64,000 bases of DNA from Lacticaseibacillus absianus (GTDB lineage Bacteria; Bacillota; Bacilli; Lactobacillales; Lactobacillaceae), in assembly GCF_013407595.1 (NCBI RefSeq), contig NZ_JABEKX010000002.1:620001-684000 (forward strand), written 5' to 3'. This document shows positions 7,064 to 15,909 of this stretch, in pieces. The translations under genes were made by a program, and so were the position numbers. A model generated the notes under the pieces. That model made no database searches. It saw only the letters and a program-made list of their open reading frames with translations, and was not told the origin of the DNA. Each line of letters opens with the position of its first letter. Position 1 is the first letter of the stretch.

Positions 7064-8152
7064 ATGGGAAAACTCGGTGTTTCAGTTTATCCAGAACGTT
7101 CAACTTATGAGCAGGACGCCGCGTACCTGGCCCTTGCGGCGAAGTACGGGTTCAAGCGCGTCTTCACGTCACTGCTTGAGATCCGCGGCAATAAGGATGA
7201 GGTCGTGGCCAGCTTCAAGCGGGTGGTGGATCACGCCAACCAGCTTGGCATGCAGGTGATGGTCGACATCAACCCAGCCCTGTTCAAGCAGCTGGGCGTC
7301 GCGTATGACGACCTGGCTTTCTTCCACGACCTTGGCGCGTGGGGCGTCCGGCTCGACCTTGGGTTCACCGGCGCGGAGGAAGCGCAGATGACACGCAACC
7401 CGTACGGTATCAAGATCGAGGTCAACATGTCGCAAGGGACGCACTACATCGACAATATCATGTCCTTTTCGCCGAATCGAGACAACCTGCTGGGCTCGCA
7501 TAACTTCTATCCGCACCGCTACTCGGGGCTGGGGCAGGACTTCTTCGAATTCGCGACGGCGATGTATACGCGCTATGACCTCAACACTGCGGCCTTCGTG
7601 AATGCCCATGCAGCGACCTTTGGCCCGTGGCCGACACAAGACGGGCTGTGCACGTTGGAGGCACACCGCGACTTGCCATTGGCGACGCAGATCAAGCATT
7701 ATGTGCTGATGGATTCGATTAATGACGTGATCATCGGCAACGCGTACGCCAGTGAAGCGGAACTGAAGGCGGCACACGACGCGTTTTATGCTGACTACCC
7801 CGCACTGCGGGTGATCCCAGCGGCGGACAGCACCGCGTTGGAGCGTGAGCTGATGTTCGCCAACGCGCACAGCTACCGCGGCGACCGGTCCGAGTACCTG
7901 TTGCGCAGCTCGCAGACGCGGGTCAAGTATGCCGATCGGGCGTTTCCTGCGCATCACACTGTGGCGATCCAGCGCGGGGATGTGCTGATCGACAATGACG
8001 GCTACGGCCAGTACAAGGGGGAGACGCAGATCGCCTTGCGTGAGATGGTCAACGACGGGCGCGTGAACGTCGTCGGGCATGTTCACCCTGAGGAGCTGTT
8101 CTTGTTGCCGTATTTGAAGCCGTGGAGCGGCTTCACGATGACGGAGGCCTGA
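7064..8152 (+). CDS. mupG: MupG family 6-phospho-N-acetylmuramidase-like protein (DUF871)
   Basis: A 362-residue TIM-barrel protein of the DUF871/MupG family. The characterised member hydrolyses MurNAc-6-phosphate-GlcNAc taken up by a PTS during peptidoglycan recycling. Features seen are the N-terminal barrel start GKLGVSVYPERSTYEQDAAYL, the FTSLLEI strand, the ERSTYEQ and NPYGIKIEVNMSQGTHYIDN regions, the NFYPHRYSGLG segment, and the C-terminal cyclophilin-like domain ending VGHVHPEELFLLPYLKPW. AAGGGGG precedes the ATG. It stands alone: no PTS or murQ is adjacent, unlike many family neighbourhoods. A dre-like operator upstream fits control by an amino-sugar regulator. The exact substrate is inferred from family. 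Confidence 0.82.
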   Translation: MGKLGVSVYPERSTYEQDAAYLALAAKYGFKRVFTSLLEIRGNKDEVVASFKRVVDHANQLGMQVMVDINPALFKQLGVAYDDLAFFHDLGAWGVRLDLGFTGAEEAQMTRNPYGIKIEVNMSQGTHYIDNIMSFSPNRDNLLGSHNFYPHRYSGLGQDFFEFATAMYTRYDLNTAAFVNAHAATFGPWPTQDGLCTLEAHRDLPLATQIKHYVLMDSINDVIIGNAYASEAELKAAHDAFYADYPALRVIPAADSTALERELMFANAHSYRGDRSEYLLRSSQTRVKYADRAFPAHHTVAIQRGDVLIDNDGYGQYKGETQIALREMVNDGRVNVVGHVHPEELFLLPYLKPWSGFTMTEA

Positions 8153-8156
8153 CCGC

Positions 8157-8197
8157 GACCAAAAAGAAAACGCCCAATGGGCGTTTTCTTTTTGGTC
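8157..8197. terminator. Bidirectional terminator, mupG / OatA-like gene
   Basis: A perfect 19-bp stem (8157-8175 with 8179-8197) with a three-base loop has A-rich and T-rich arms, so it can terminate both the rightward mupG and the leftward acyltransferase transcript. The TGA stop of the leftward gene (8196-8198) overlaps the end of the stem. Confidence 0.9.
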
Positions 8198-10124
8198 ATT
8201 TTTTCGCGGGGCGCTTGGCGGCATCGATCAAGGCGTCATTGACGACTTGGGCGAACAGGACGTCTCCGTCGGCGTGGCCGCCGAAATGGACCCCGTCGGT
8301 CCCTTTGAAGACATGCGGGTGCTGCGGGGCGATCTGGCCCCAGTCGGCGATGCTGATCCACTTGTGCTGGCTCGGGAGCTGGCGTTCCAGCTCGCCGAGT
8401 TTGCTTGAGTTCCAGCTCGGTGAGGCTTGCGCGTTGTACGGCGTCATCAACACGAGCTTGTGGCCGGGGGCAATCGCCTTGACGACCTTGTTGAGCTGGA
8501 CCGCATAATCGTTCAGCGCGTTGGTGCCGATCGCGATCACGACGAATTCGCGCAGCGTGTTCGCTTTTTGCGCGTTGATCAAGACCGTGTAGGCGAGGTC
8601 CATCGTTCGGTCCCCGGCTGCGTCGATGCTGGACTCGGCGACGTGCTGGCTGAGGTATTCTCGGGTGCCCAGCGTGACCGAATCACCGATGATCGAGACG
8701 CCACTCGGGATCCCATACTGCTGAGCCGTGCTATTGCGATTGAAGGCGCGGTAATCGCGCGATTTCGGCGCCGGGCTCGTTGTCGGTGGGGCGCTTGACT
8801 TAGGGCGCTCAAGGGCGACGACCTGATCGTTGAGCGCCTTGAGCTGGTCGCGGTCTTGGTAAAGGCCTTGGATCCACAGTGTTTGTTCCAGTCGAGACAT
8901 CTGCGGGGCGTGCGCGACCGTGAGTCCAGTCAGCCCGCCCAACCCCAGGGTCAGTAAGCTGACAGGGAGGCCGACCTGCCGCCAAGTCGGTCGCCAGCTG
9001 AAGACCTGACCTGACCGGCCTGCGAGCGTCGGTTCGATCACGTAATAGGACAGGGCGGAGAAGCACAGGCCGATGGCGACCGTCAGCGCGACGGCCGCGG
9101 TGTTGTGCATCAGGTGGGAGAACACGACGTACAGCGGCCAGTGATAGAGGTAGAGGCTGTAGGACGTGTCGGCCAAAAACGAGACGAGGCGTGGTTCACG
9201 CGCAGTGGGCGTCTGGTCGTGCAGGACGCGGGCGGCGACGATCATCACGCAGGCCAGCAGCACCGCAGCGAGCATCCCGTAGCGGTAGGTACTCAGGCGG
9301 TCGAAGCGCAAGGTCAGCCCCAGGCCGACGAGTCCCGCGGCGCTGAGGCCCATCACCAGTGCGGCAACGGACGCGTGCGCGCGCTGACTCAACCGGGCGA
9401 AGGGTGCGGTCAGCGTGGTGACCCCACTGAGTGTGCCGGTGACTGCGCCGATGAAGAACGGGAAGGAGTGGGTGACGGTCGCGAAGTAGACGGGTGAGAA
9501 CTCGGTCAGCCCGTTCGCCCGCGTCACCATGGTCGCATAGCTGGCGACGGCTAGGATCAGCGAGACGAACGCGACACCGTAGCGAAACGACGTGGTCTGC
9601 GCGTCGCGGCGGCCGCCGAAGTGCCCAACGAGCCCGGCGATCAGGAAAACGACCAGCCCCCAGATCAGGTAAAAATGCATCTCCACGGCCAGCGACCAGG
9701 TATGTACGAAGAGGTGGGGGATGAACTTAGTCTCGTAGCTCCCGCCCGTGTTGATCTCAAAGTAGTTCGTCACGAATCCGACGGCCGCCGCGATCTGGGT
9801 GCCGATGCCCGTGATGAAGTCTGGGTTGACCAGGTAGGTGAACGGGATCACGAGCAACACGGCCAGGACGAGCGGTGGGACGATCCGGTAGAAGCGCCGC
9901 CGGTAAAAGCCCAGCAGGTCGAAGCGTTGCGCCCGCGCGAACTCATCGACCATCAGGCTGGTGATCAGGAACCCAGAGAAGGCGAAGAAGACATCGACGC
10001 CGATGAAGCCGCCTGGAAAGCTAGTTTGATAGAAGTGATAGGTGAGCACCAGCAACAAGCCGGTGATGCGCACGAGACTGAACCATTTAATCCGTTGATG
10101 CTTGTGCGCGCGTGAATTTACCAT
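8196..10124 (-). CDS. OatA-type acyltransferase with C-terminal SGNH domain
   Basis: A 642-residue membrane acyltransferase of the OafA/OatA type, thought to move an acetyl group across the membrane and transfer it to a cell-envelope glycan, often peptidoglycan MurNAc. The acyltransferase-3 membrane domain (about 10-405) carries the early His30 in LTYHFYQ and the FYRRRFYRIVPP arginine cluster. A Pro/Ser linker (about 440-460) leads to an extracellular SGNH esterase-like domain: GDS with Ser482, GTN at 533-535, and DGVH with His613. The ATG lies inside the preceding MORN gene (38-base overlap). A paralogue follows obg at 12044-14002. Confidence 0.88.
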   Translation of the reverse strand: MVNSRAHKHQRIKWFSLVRITGLLLVLTYHFYQTSFPGGFIGVDVFFAFSGFLITSLMVDEFARAQRFDLLGFYRRRFYRIVPPLVLAVLLVIPFTYLVNPDFITGIGTQIAAAVGFVTNYFEINTGGSYETKFIPHLFVHTWSLAVEMHFYLIWGLVVFLIAGLVGHFGGRRDAQTTSFRYGVAFVSLILAVASYATMVTRANGLTEFSPVYFATVTHSFPFFIGAVTGTLSGVTTLTAPFARLSQRAHASVAALVMGLSAAGLVGLGLTLRFDRLSTYRYGMLAAVLLACVMIVAARVLHDQTPTAREPRLVSFLADTSYSLYLYHWPLYVVFSHLMHNTAAVALTVAIGLCFSALSYYVIEPTLAGRSGQVFSWRPTWRQVGLPVSLLTLGLGGLTGLTVAHAPQMSRLEQTLWIQGLYQDRDQLKALNDQVVALERPKSSAPPTTSPAPKSRDYRAFNRNSTAQQYGIPSGVSIIGDSVTLGTREYLSQHVAESSIDAAGDRTMDLAYTVLINAQKANTLREFVVIAIGTNALNDYAVQLNKVVKAIAPGHKLVLMTPYNAQASPSWNSSKLGELERQLPSQHKWISIADWGQIAPQHPHVFKGTDGVHFGGHADGDVLFAQVVNDALIDAAKRPAKK

Positions 10125-10482
10125 TCGTGAACGTCCCCCGATACTGCTTGTGTTGCGCGGTCGTCAGTGTGCCTTGACCAGTGACGGCGCCGCCTTTGAA
10201 CTGGCCGACATACGTCCACCCGGCGTGGGAGGTGAACGTGCCGCGGCCGTTGAAGCGGCCGGTGGTGAAGTGGCCAACGTAGCGGTCGCCGTTCGCGAAC
10301 GACAGCTGACCGTGGCCGGTGAACTGACCCTTCAAGACCTGACCGTCATAGCGTAGGTCACCCTTATCTAATGTATAATGGGCCGAGTGAGTCGTCGCCG
10401 GGCGTAAGGCGACCCAGGCCAGCACGAGGATCAACCCGACGCAGAGAAGCTCGCCGATCGTGCGCGTGCGGCTAGTTTTCAT
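10087..10482 (-). CDS. Membrane-anchored MORN-repeat protein
   Basis: A 131-residue protein with one N-terminal membrane segment (IGELLCVGLILVLAWVALRP) followed by about four MORN units: LRYDGQVLKGQFTGHGQL, DRYVGHFTTGRFNGRGTF, WTYVGQFKGGAVTGQGTL, and KQYRGTFTNGKF. MORN repeats are 14-23 residue beta-hairpins used for lipid or protein contact. With a positive N terminus the repeats should face outside. The start is the ATG at 10482 with GGAAGGAG 6 bases upstream. The 3' end overlaps the OatA-like gene by 38 bases, so the two are one transcript and probably act together on the envelope. No enzyme motif is seen. Confidence 0.82.
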   Translation of the reverse strand: MKTSRTRTIGELLCVGLILVLAWVALRPATTHSAHYTLDKGDLRYDGQVLKGQFTGHGQLSFANGDRYVGHFTTGRFNGRGTFTSHAGWTYVGQFKGGAVTGQGTLTTAQHKQYRGTFTNGKFTRAQASTD

Positions 10483-10517
10483 GATGATCTCCTTCCAACA
10501 TGTAACGTCATGAATAA

Positions 10518-10546
10518 ATATTAGTCGAAAGTGGCGCGTGATGAAA
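10518..10546 (-). promoter_or_regulatory. Probable promoter of the MORN/OatA operon
   Basis: On the minus strand TTTCAT (10541-10546) and TAATAT (10518-10523) are spaced by 17 bases, about 36 bases before the MORN gene start. The match to consensus is moderate. Confidence 0.4.
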
Positions 10547-10602
10547 GAGTCTTTTGCCATTTTTCATAAGGAGAGCTTGGTTTTTTATTTTCAGAACGTG
10601 AC

Positions 10603-10631
10603 TGCACACCGCCTGAAGGTATTGGTATAAT
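10603..10631 (+). promoter_or_regulatory. obg promoter P1
   Basis: TGCACA (10603-10608) and a perfect TATAAT (10626-10631) with a 17-base spacer, about 95 bases before the obg start. Confidence 0.6.
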
Positions 10632-10647
10632 GAGACGCAGAACCGCA

Positions 10648-10676
10648 TTGCATTTTGCAAGGCAGACCCGTACAAT
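10648..10676 (+). promoter_or_regulatory. obg promoter P2
   Basis: TTGCAT (10648-10653) and TACAAT (10671-10676) with a 17-base spacer. It is closer to obg than P1, so obg appears to have tandem promoters. Confidence 0.6.
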
Positions 10677-10724
10677 AGGAAGACTGTGTTTTTAGGCCCA
10701 GCGAACGGATCAAGGAGGACGAAC

Positions 10725-12014
10725 ATGTTTGTCGATCAGGTGACAGTAGAAGTGCAGGCCGGTAAAGGCGGCGACGGGATGGTGGCGTTTCGCCACGAAA
10801 AATTCGTCCCGTTCGGCGGCCCGGCCGGGGGTGACGGCGGTAAGGGTGGCTCCATCATTTTTTATGTCGATGAAGGGCTGCGGACGCTGATGGATTTTCG
10901 CTACCAGCGGCACTTCAAGGCCAAAGCTGGCGGTAATGGTCAGGGCAAGCAGATGTACGGTCGCGGGGCAGACGACGTGCGGCTGGCGGTGCCGGCTGGG
11001 ACGACGGTTTACGACGCCGACACGCACGAAGAGATCGGTGACCTGACGCACCCTGGTGAGACCCTAGTGGTGGCCCGCGGCGGGCGCGGTGGCCGTGGCA
11101 ACATGCACTTCGTGTCGCCCAAGAACACGGCGCCTGAGATCGCCGAGAATGGTGAGCCGGGCCAGCACCGCTTCGTCACCCTTGAGCTCAAGGTTCTGGC
11201 AGACGTCGGCCTGGTCGGGTTCCCGTCGGTCGGCAAGTCGACGCTGTTGTCCGTTGTGACCCAGGCCAAGCCGAAAATCGCGGCCTACCAGTTCACCACC
11301 TTGGTGCCGAACTTGGGGATGGTCCAGTTGGCGGATGGCAGCGACTTCGTCATGGCGGATCTGCCTGGGCTGATCGAAGGCGCCAGCAACGGGGTCGGCC
11401 TGGGCTTCCAGTTCCTGCGGCACGTTGAGCGCACCCGGGTGATCTTACACCTGGTCGAGATGGATCCAGACGATGGGCGTGAACCGCTCGACGACTACCA
11501 CCAAATCCGCGCTGAGCTGGAATCTTACGACGAGACGATCCTTTCGCGACCACAGCTGGTCGTGGCGACCAAGATGGACGTGCCAGGGGCTGCTGAGCGC
11601 TTTGCGGCGTTCAAGGCCGCCCTGCTGGCAGAAGGGGTCGACGAAGCGGACATCTACGCGATCTCCAGCATCACGCACGATGGGGTGCAGCAGTTGATGC
11701 GCGACACCGCCAAGGCCCTGGCCGCCGCGCCAGTCTTCGTGCCGAAGTCCAAGGCGCTGGAATCGGCGACCTACACCTTTGCGCCGAAGCCAGAGGAGTT
11801 GCAGGTCACGCGGGATCCGGATGGGACCTTCATCCTGTCGGGGGCCAAGGTCGAACGGCTGTTCAAGATGGCCAACCTCGACCACGACGACGGGGCGATC
11901 CGCTTTGCTCGGCAGTTGCGCAGCCTCGGGGTCGACGACGCGCTGCGCGATGCCGGCGCAGAGACGGGCGACCTCGTCGCGATCGAGGACTTCACGTTCG
12001 AGTTCGTCGAATAA
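10725..12014 (+). CDS. obg: GTPase Obg (CgtA), ribosome assembly
   Basis: An essential GTPase involved in late 50S ribosome assembly and stress control. It has 429 residues. The N-terminal glycine-rich Obg fold (1-158) contains [27 protein letters not shown] (positions about 13-39). The G domain begins with the P-loop [11 protein letters not shown] at 165, then the switch/G3 region [13 protein letters not shown] and G4 VATKMD. A C-terminal OCT domain closes the protein (from about 350). AAGGAGG lies 6 bases before the ATG at 10725. An upstream in-frame ATG at 10686 lacks such a site. Two tandem promoters precede it. An OatA-type gene follows after 29 bases without a terminator and may be read through. 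Confidence 0.97.
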   Translation: MFVDQVTVEVQAGKGGDGMVAFRHEKFVPFGGPAGGDGGKGGSIIFYVDEGLRTLMDFRYQRHFKAKAGGNGQGKQMYGRGADDVRLAVPAGTTVYDADTHEEIGDLTHPGETLVVARGGRGGRGNMHFVSPKNTAPEIAENGEPGQHRFVTLELKVLADVGLVGFPSVGKSTLLSVVTQAKPKIAAYQFTTLVPNLGMVQLADGSDFVMADLPGLIEGASNGVGLGFQFLRHVERTRVILHLVEMDPDDGREPLDDYHQIRAELESYDETILSRPQLVVATKMDVPGAAERFAAFKAALLAEGVDEADIYAISSITHDGVQQLMRDTAKALAAAPVFVPKSKALESATYTFAPKPEELQVTRDPDGTFILSGAKVERLFKMANLDHDDGAIRFARQLRSLGVDDALRDAGAETGDLVAIEDFTFEFVE

Positions 12015-12043
12015 AATCATACTAAGACAAGGGGGCCTAGGCC

Positions 12044-14002
12044 ATGTCTAGCAAGGATACTGCGGCGACGCGCCGCTATATCGGGGGCTTCGATGGTCTG
12101 CGGACACTTGGGGTCATTGGGGTCATTTTGTATCACCTGCGCCCAGAGCTGTTTCGCGGCGGATATTTAGGCGTGTTGATTTTTATGGTCGTGTCAGGTT
12201 ATCTGCTGACCGACGGCTTTTTGCGCGAGTATGGGCGCGACGCCCGCTTAGATCTCAAACGCTTCTGGGGCCGGCGCATCAAGCGCCTCTACCCGGCGCT
12301 GGTGACGGTGCTGTTCGGGACCGGGGCCGCGATGGTGCTGTTTGCCCGGCCGTTGCTGGTCAATTTTCACAAGATCGTGCTCACGAACCTGACCTTCACC
12401 TATAACTGGTGGCAGATTGCCAACGGTCAGTCGTACTTCGAGCACTTCGCGAATAACGAATCACCGTTCACGCACCTGTGGACCCTGTCGATCGAAGGGC
12501 AGTTCTACCTGCTATGGCCACTGGTCTTCCTGCTGCTGATGCGCAAGGGCCGCTCACGGCGCGCCAAGACCACGGCGTTTCGCGTCACGCTGGGGCTGGC
12601 GCTGGTCAGCGCGCTCTGGATGGCGGTGCTGTACACGATGCACCCGACGGCAGATCCGAGCCGGCTTTACTACGGGACGGACACCCGGGCCTTCGCGCTG
12701 CTGATCGGCTCGGCGCTGGCCTTCTTGTGGCCAAGCACGCGCTTGGCGACGCACCTCAAGCCGTCGGCGCGCCTGCTGCTCGATGGCGGTGGCACGATCG
12801 CGGCAGTCTTGATGGTCGTCGGCTTGCTGGGGTTGAACGCGCAGGGCGCATTCGTCTATCAAGGGGGCATGTTCTTGTTCACCCTGGCGGTCGTCGTACT
12901 CGTCGCGGTCGTCGCCTCGCCGGTCAGCCTGTGGGGCCGCGTGCTGAGCAATCCGGTGTTCCACTGGGTCGGCACGCGCAGCTACGGGATCTACCTGTAT
13001 CAGTTCCCGGTCATGATCCTCTGGGAAGTCGCCATGCGCGACGTTGCGGATCACCCCGTGCTCTACCCGGTGATCGAAGTGGCACTGATCCTGCTGATCA
13101 GTGAGCTGTCTTACCGGTTCATCGAACAACCGTTGGCGCACTGGCAGCCGGGGCACTGGCGGCAATGGTTCCAGGCCAGCCACTGGACGCCACTGCACGC
13201 GACGCGCGGGGTGTTGGCACTGGCTGTGCTCGGCCTGGGTACGGCGGCGCTGATCGTTGCGCCGGGGGTCAAGGACACGGCGAACGATAGTCCGGTCGCC
13301 AAGGCGCTGCGGGCCAATGAGACGACCGAGGCCGCTAAGAAAAAGGCCCTCGCGTCGATGCGCGCGCGCGTCGCGGAACAGTCTCGCGCCGCTGCGTCGA
13401 GCAAGGCGGCGCGCTCCAGCAGCGTGGCCTCCAGTCGCGCAGCCAGTGCGAGCGCGGCGCTGCCATCGGCGGTCGCTGGGTACACGGCTTACGGGATCGA
13501 TGCGCCGGCGTTGCAGACCGCTCAGAACTTGAACGTCAGTGCGATCGGCGACTCCGTCATGCTGGATGCAAAACCGGACCTGATGAAGGTGATGCCCAAG
13601 GCCTTCGTTGACGCGGGGATCTCGCGTCAGCTTTACCAGAGCATCGATCTGGTCCAGCAGTACGCTAAGCAAGGGGCGCTGGGGCAGACGGTCGTGATCG
13701 GCCTGGGGACCAATGGCTCGTTTTCGACCAGCCAGATGGATCAGATGATGCAGGCGATCGGGGCCAGTCGGCAAGTCTTCTGGATCAACGCGCACGTGCC
13801 GACACGGCCGTGGCAAAACACGGTCAACACGATGCTGGCCGGGGCGACCAAGCGCTATTCGAATCTGACCGTGATCGACTGGCACGGGTACTCGGCCGCG
13901 CACAAAGACTGGTTCTACGACGATGAGACCCACATGAACCCGACCGGCAACAAGTATTACGCCGCCTATGTGGTCAAGCAGATCGTCGCGCACCTGAAGT
14001 AA
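12044..14002 (+). CDS. OatA-type acyltransferase with SGNH domain (second paralogue)
   Basis: A 652-residue envelope O-acetyltransferase-like protein. The membrane acyltransferase-3 domain (about 10-400) has His31 (VILYHLRPELFRGG), the arginine cluster RFWGRRIKRLYPAL, and FTHLWTLSIEGQFYLLWP. A Ser/Ala/Arg-rich linker (about 425-480) precedes the outer SGNH domain, with GDS at 502-504, GLGTNG, and DETH with His630. This DETH block is closer to characterised peptidoglycan OatA than the DGVH of the paralogue at 8196-10124. It follows obg by 29 bases and ends in a strong terminator. The acceptor glycan is inferred. Confidence 0.9.
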   Translation: MSSKDTAATRRYIGGFDGLRTLGVIGVILYHLRPELFRGGYLGVLIFMVVSGYLLTDGFLREYGRDARLDLKRFWGRRIKRLYPALVTVLFGTGAAMVLFARPLLVNFHKIVLTNLTFTYNWWQIANGQSYFEHFANNESPFTHLWTLSIEGQFYLLWPLVFLLLMRKGRSRRAKTTAFRVTLGLALVSALWMAVLYTMHPTADPSRLYYGTDTRAFALLIGSALAFLWPSTRLATHLKPSARLLLDGGGTIAAVLMVVGLLGLNAQGAFVYQGGMFLFTLAVVVLVAVVASPVSLWGRVLSNPVFHWVGTRSYGIYLYQFPVMILWEVAMRDVADHPVLYPVIEVALILLISELSYRFIEQPLAHWQPGHWRQWFQASHWTPLHATRGVLALAVLGLGTAALIVAPGVKDTANDSPVAKALRANETTEAAKKKALASMRARVAEQSRAAASSKAARSSSVASSRAASASAALPSAVAGYTAYGIDAPALQTAQNLNVSAIGDSVMLDAKPDLMKVMPKAFVDAGISRQLYQSIDLVQQYAKQGALGQTVVIGLGTNGSFSTSQMDQMMQAIGASRQVFWINAHVPTRPWQNTVNTMLAGATKRYSNLTVIDWHGYSAAHKDWFYDDETHMNPTGNKYYAAYVVKQIVAHLK

Positions 14003-14009
14003 CCGCAGT

Positions 14010-14044
14010 CGACCGGGTCGCCACGTGGCACCCGGTCGTTTTTT
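14010..14044 (+). terminator. Terminator after the OatA-type gene
   Basis: A 9-bp stem (14010-14018 with 14030-14038) has an inner GCCAC/GTGGC pairing and is followed by six T. Confidence 0.9.
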
Positions 14045-14124
14045 CACCCCTGGCGCAAATGTCGGCCCGGCGCGGGTGCCGGTATTCGGTCCGGCGGTGA
14101 GTTGTGGTACACTTACCAGTAGTC

Positions 14125-14140
14125 TGCATGCGCGCATGCA
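14125..14140. repeat. Perfect 16-bp palindrome before rnz
   Basis: TGCATGCGCGCATGCA is a perfect palindrome between a possible -10 (TACACT, 14108-14113) and the rnz ribosome binding site. It could be an operator or a leader hairpin. No regulator is recognised. Confidence 0.45.
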
Positions 14141-14158
14141 TAGTGAGGAAGACACATC

Positions 14159-15115
14159 ATGGAACTTTTATTTTTGGGAACAGGTGCTGGGTCACCGTCC
14201 AAGTCACGTAACGTCTCTAGCTTGGCGTTGAAGCTCTTAGATGAGCGCAACGAGGTCTGGTTGTTCGACTGCGGCGAAGGGACCCAGCACCAGATCTTAC
14301 AGACCACGATCCGCCCACGCAAAGTGACGAAGATCTTCATCACGCACCTGCATGGCGATCACATCTTTGGGCTCCCGGGGTTTTTGGCGAGCCGCGCGAA
14401 CCAAGGCGGTGAAACGCCGCTGACTGTGTACGGGCCAGCCGGGATCGAGCGCTTCGTCCGCACCAGCTTGCAGGTCACCCAGACGCGGTTGCCGTACAAG
14501 CTCAACTTCGTGTTGTTGGAAAATCCCGGCGTGATCTTTGAGGATACAACGTTTCGCGTCAGCTTCGCCCGGCTCGACCACCGCATCACCAGCTTTGGCT
14601 TTCGGATCGAGGAGAAGCCGCATCCTGGTGAGCTTTTGATCGATAAGGTCCGCGCCGCAGGGATCCCGGCGGGGCCGCTGTACGCGCGGCTCAAGCGCGG
14701 TGAGCAGGTCACCCTGCCGGATGGCCGTCAGTTCAACGGGGCCGACTTCATCGGCGCGGCCCAACCGGGGCGCACGGTGGCGATCCTTGGGGACACCCGG
14801 GCGACCGAGGCGGCCATCGCGTTAGGGCAAGACGCAACGGTCATGGTGCACGAGGCGACGTTTGGCCCCGACGAGGCAAAGCTCGCCCGGCAATACTACC
14901 ACACGACGAACGTTCAGGCCGCCAAGCTCGCGGCCCAGGCCGGTGCCCACCGGCTGCTGTTGAACCATATCTCAGCCCGCTACATTGGCAAGGCGGCGAC
15001 GCAGCTTCAGCGCAGTGCGCAGAAGGTCTTCGCGCACACCCAGGTCGTCCACGACCTGCAGGAAGTCACGGTGCCGTTCGCCAAGTCCGGGCAGACGCAG
15101 GAGGCTCATTCATGA
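14159..15115 (+). CDS. rnz: Ribonuclease Z (tRNA 3' endonuclease)
   Basis: Cuts the 3' trailer from tRNA precursors. At 318 residues it is the short bacterial RNase Z (about 307-320). The metallo-beta-lactamase motif HxHxDH is seen as [13 protein letters not shown] with His63, His65, Asp67 and His68. Further metal ligands lie in ILGDTRAT (Asp) and in the C-terminal [11 protein letters not shown] (His). The exosite arm region lies around 150-190. It starts [15 protein letters not shown] at the ATG at 14159 with GAGGAAG upstream. It overlaps the following SDR gene by ATGA, an arrangement common in lactobacilli. Confidence 0.96.
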   Translation: MELLFLGTGAGSPSKSRNVSSLALKLLDERNEVWLFDCGEGTQHQILQTTIRPRKVTKIFITHLHGDHIFGLPGFLASRANQGGETPLTVYGPAGIERFVRTSLQVTQTRLPYKLNFVLLENPGVIFEDTTFRVSFARLDHRITSFGFRIEEKPHPGELLIDKVRAAGIPAGPLYARLKRGEQVTLPDGRQFNGADFIGAAQPGRTVAILGDTRATEAAIALGQDATVMVHEATFGPDEAKLARQYYHTTNVQAAKLAAQAGAHRLLLNHISARYIGKAATQLQRSAQKVFAHTQVVHDLQEVTVPFAKSGQTQEAHS

Positions 15116-15900
15116 AAGACTTGAATCACCAGATCATCGTCGTGACCGGTGGCTCCAGCGGCCTAGGCAAGGCAATCGGCTTGACCGCCGCCAAGCAGGG
15201 CGCGACGGTCGTCTTCCTGGCGCGGCGTAAGGACAAACTGATCGCGGCCCAGGCAGAGGCGACCGCGCTGTCCGGCCAGCCGGCCTACGCCTATGTCTGC
15301 GACGTCGCGGATCCGGTCTCGATCGAGGCCGTCGTCAGCCGGATCGCCCGCGAGGTCGGACCGGTCGACGTGTTGGTCAACGCGGCAGGGTTTGGCCACT
15401 TTGAAGACGCGCTGGATACGTCGATGGCGACCGTCGAGCGGATGATGCGCGTCAACGTGCTGGGGACGATGTACATGACGCAGCTGATCGGCCGCCAGAT
15501 GGTCGCGCGTGGGCGTGGGCACATCCTGAACATTGCCTCGATGGCCGGCAAGATGGCGACGCCGAAGTCGGCGGTCTACTCCGCGACCAAGTTCGCCGTG
15601 GTCGGCTACAGCAACGGGCTGCGCTTGGAGTTGCGACCGTTCGGCGTGCGCGTGACCACCGTGTGCCCAGGGCCGATCGACACCGCCTTCTTCTCGGTGG
15701 CAGAGGCTAACGATTACCTGCAGCGGGTCGACTGGATCGTGCTCGACCCCATCAAGCTGGCCGCGCGGATCGTCAACAGTTTTGGGCGACCGGTGCGCGA
15801 GATCAATGCGCCATGGCTGATGAACGTCGGCGCGACACTGTACACCTTGGCCCCACATGTCGGCGATTGGCTGGCCGGTGGGCTCTTCAATCGAAAGTAG
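15112..15900 (+). CDS. Short-chain dehydrogenase/reductase
   Basis: A 262-residue classical SDR oxidoreductase. The Rossmann cofactor motif is GGSSGLG beginning at residue 13, and the RRKDK after strand 2 favours NADP(H). Next come [10 protein letters not shown] (NAAG structural motif), the catalytic Ser in [11 protein letters not shown], and YSATK with Tyr156 and Lys160. The C-terminal hydrophobic segment after [15 protein letters not shown] resembles the DltE/YqjQ-type subgroup. The substrate is unknown. It starts within the rnz stop (ATGA) and is followed 9 bases later by lapA, so rnz-SDR-lapA form one operon ending in the terminator at 16466-16495. Confidence 0.9.
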   Translation: MKDLNHQIIVVTGGSSGLGKAIGLTAAKQGATVVFLARRKDKLIAAQAEATALSGQPAYAYVCDVADPVSIEAVVSRIAREVGPVDVLVNAAGFGHFEDALDTSMATVERMMRVNVLGTMYMTQLIGRQMVARGRGHILNIASMAGKMATPKSAVYSATKFAVVGYSNGLRLELRPFGVRVTTVCPGPIDTAFFSVAEANDYLQRVDWIVLDPIKLAARIVNSFGRPVREINAPWLMNVGATLYTLAPHVGDWLAGGLFNRK

Positions 15901-15909
15901 GGATGCGTG

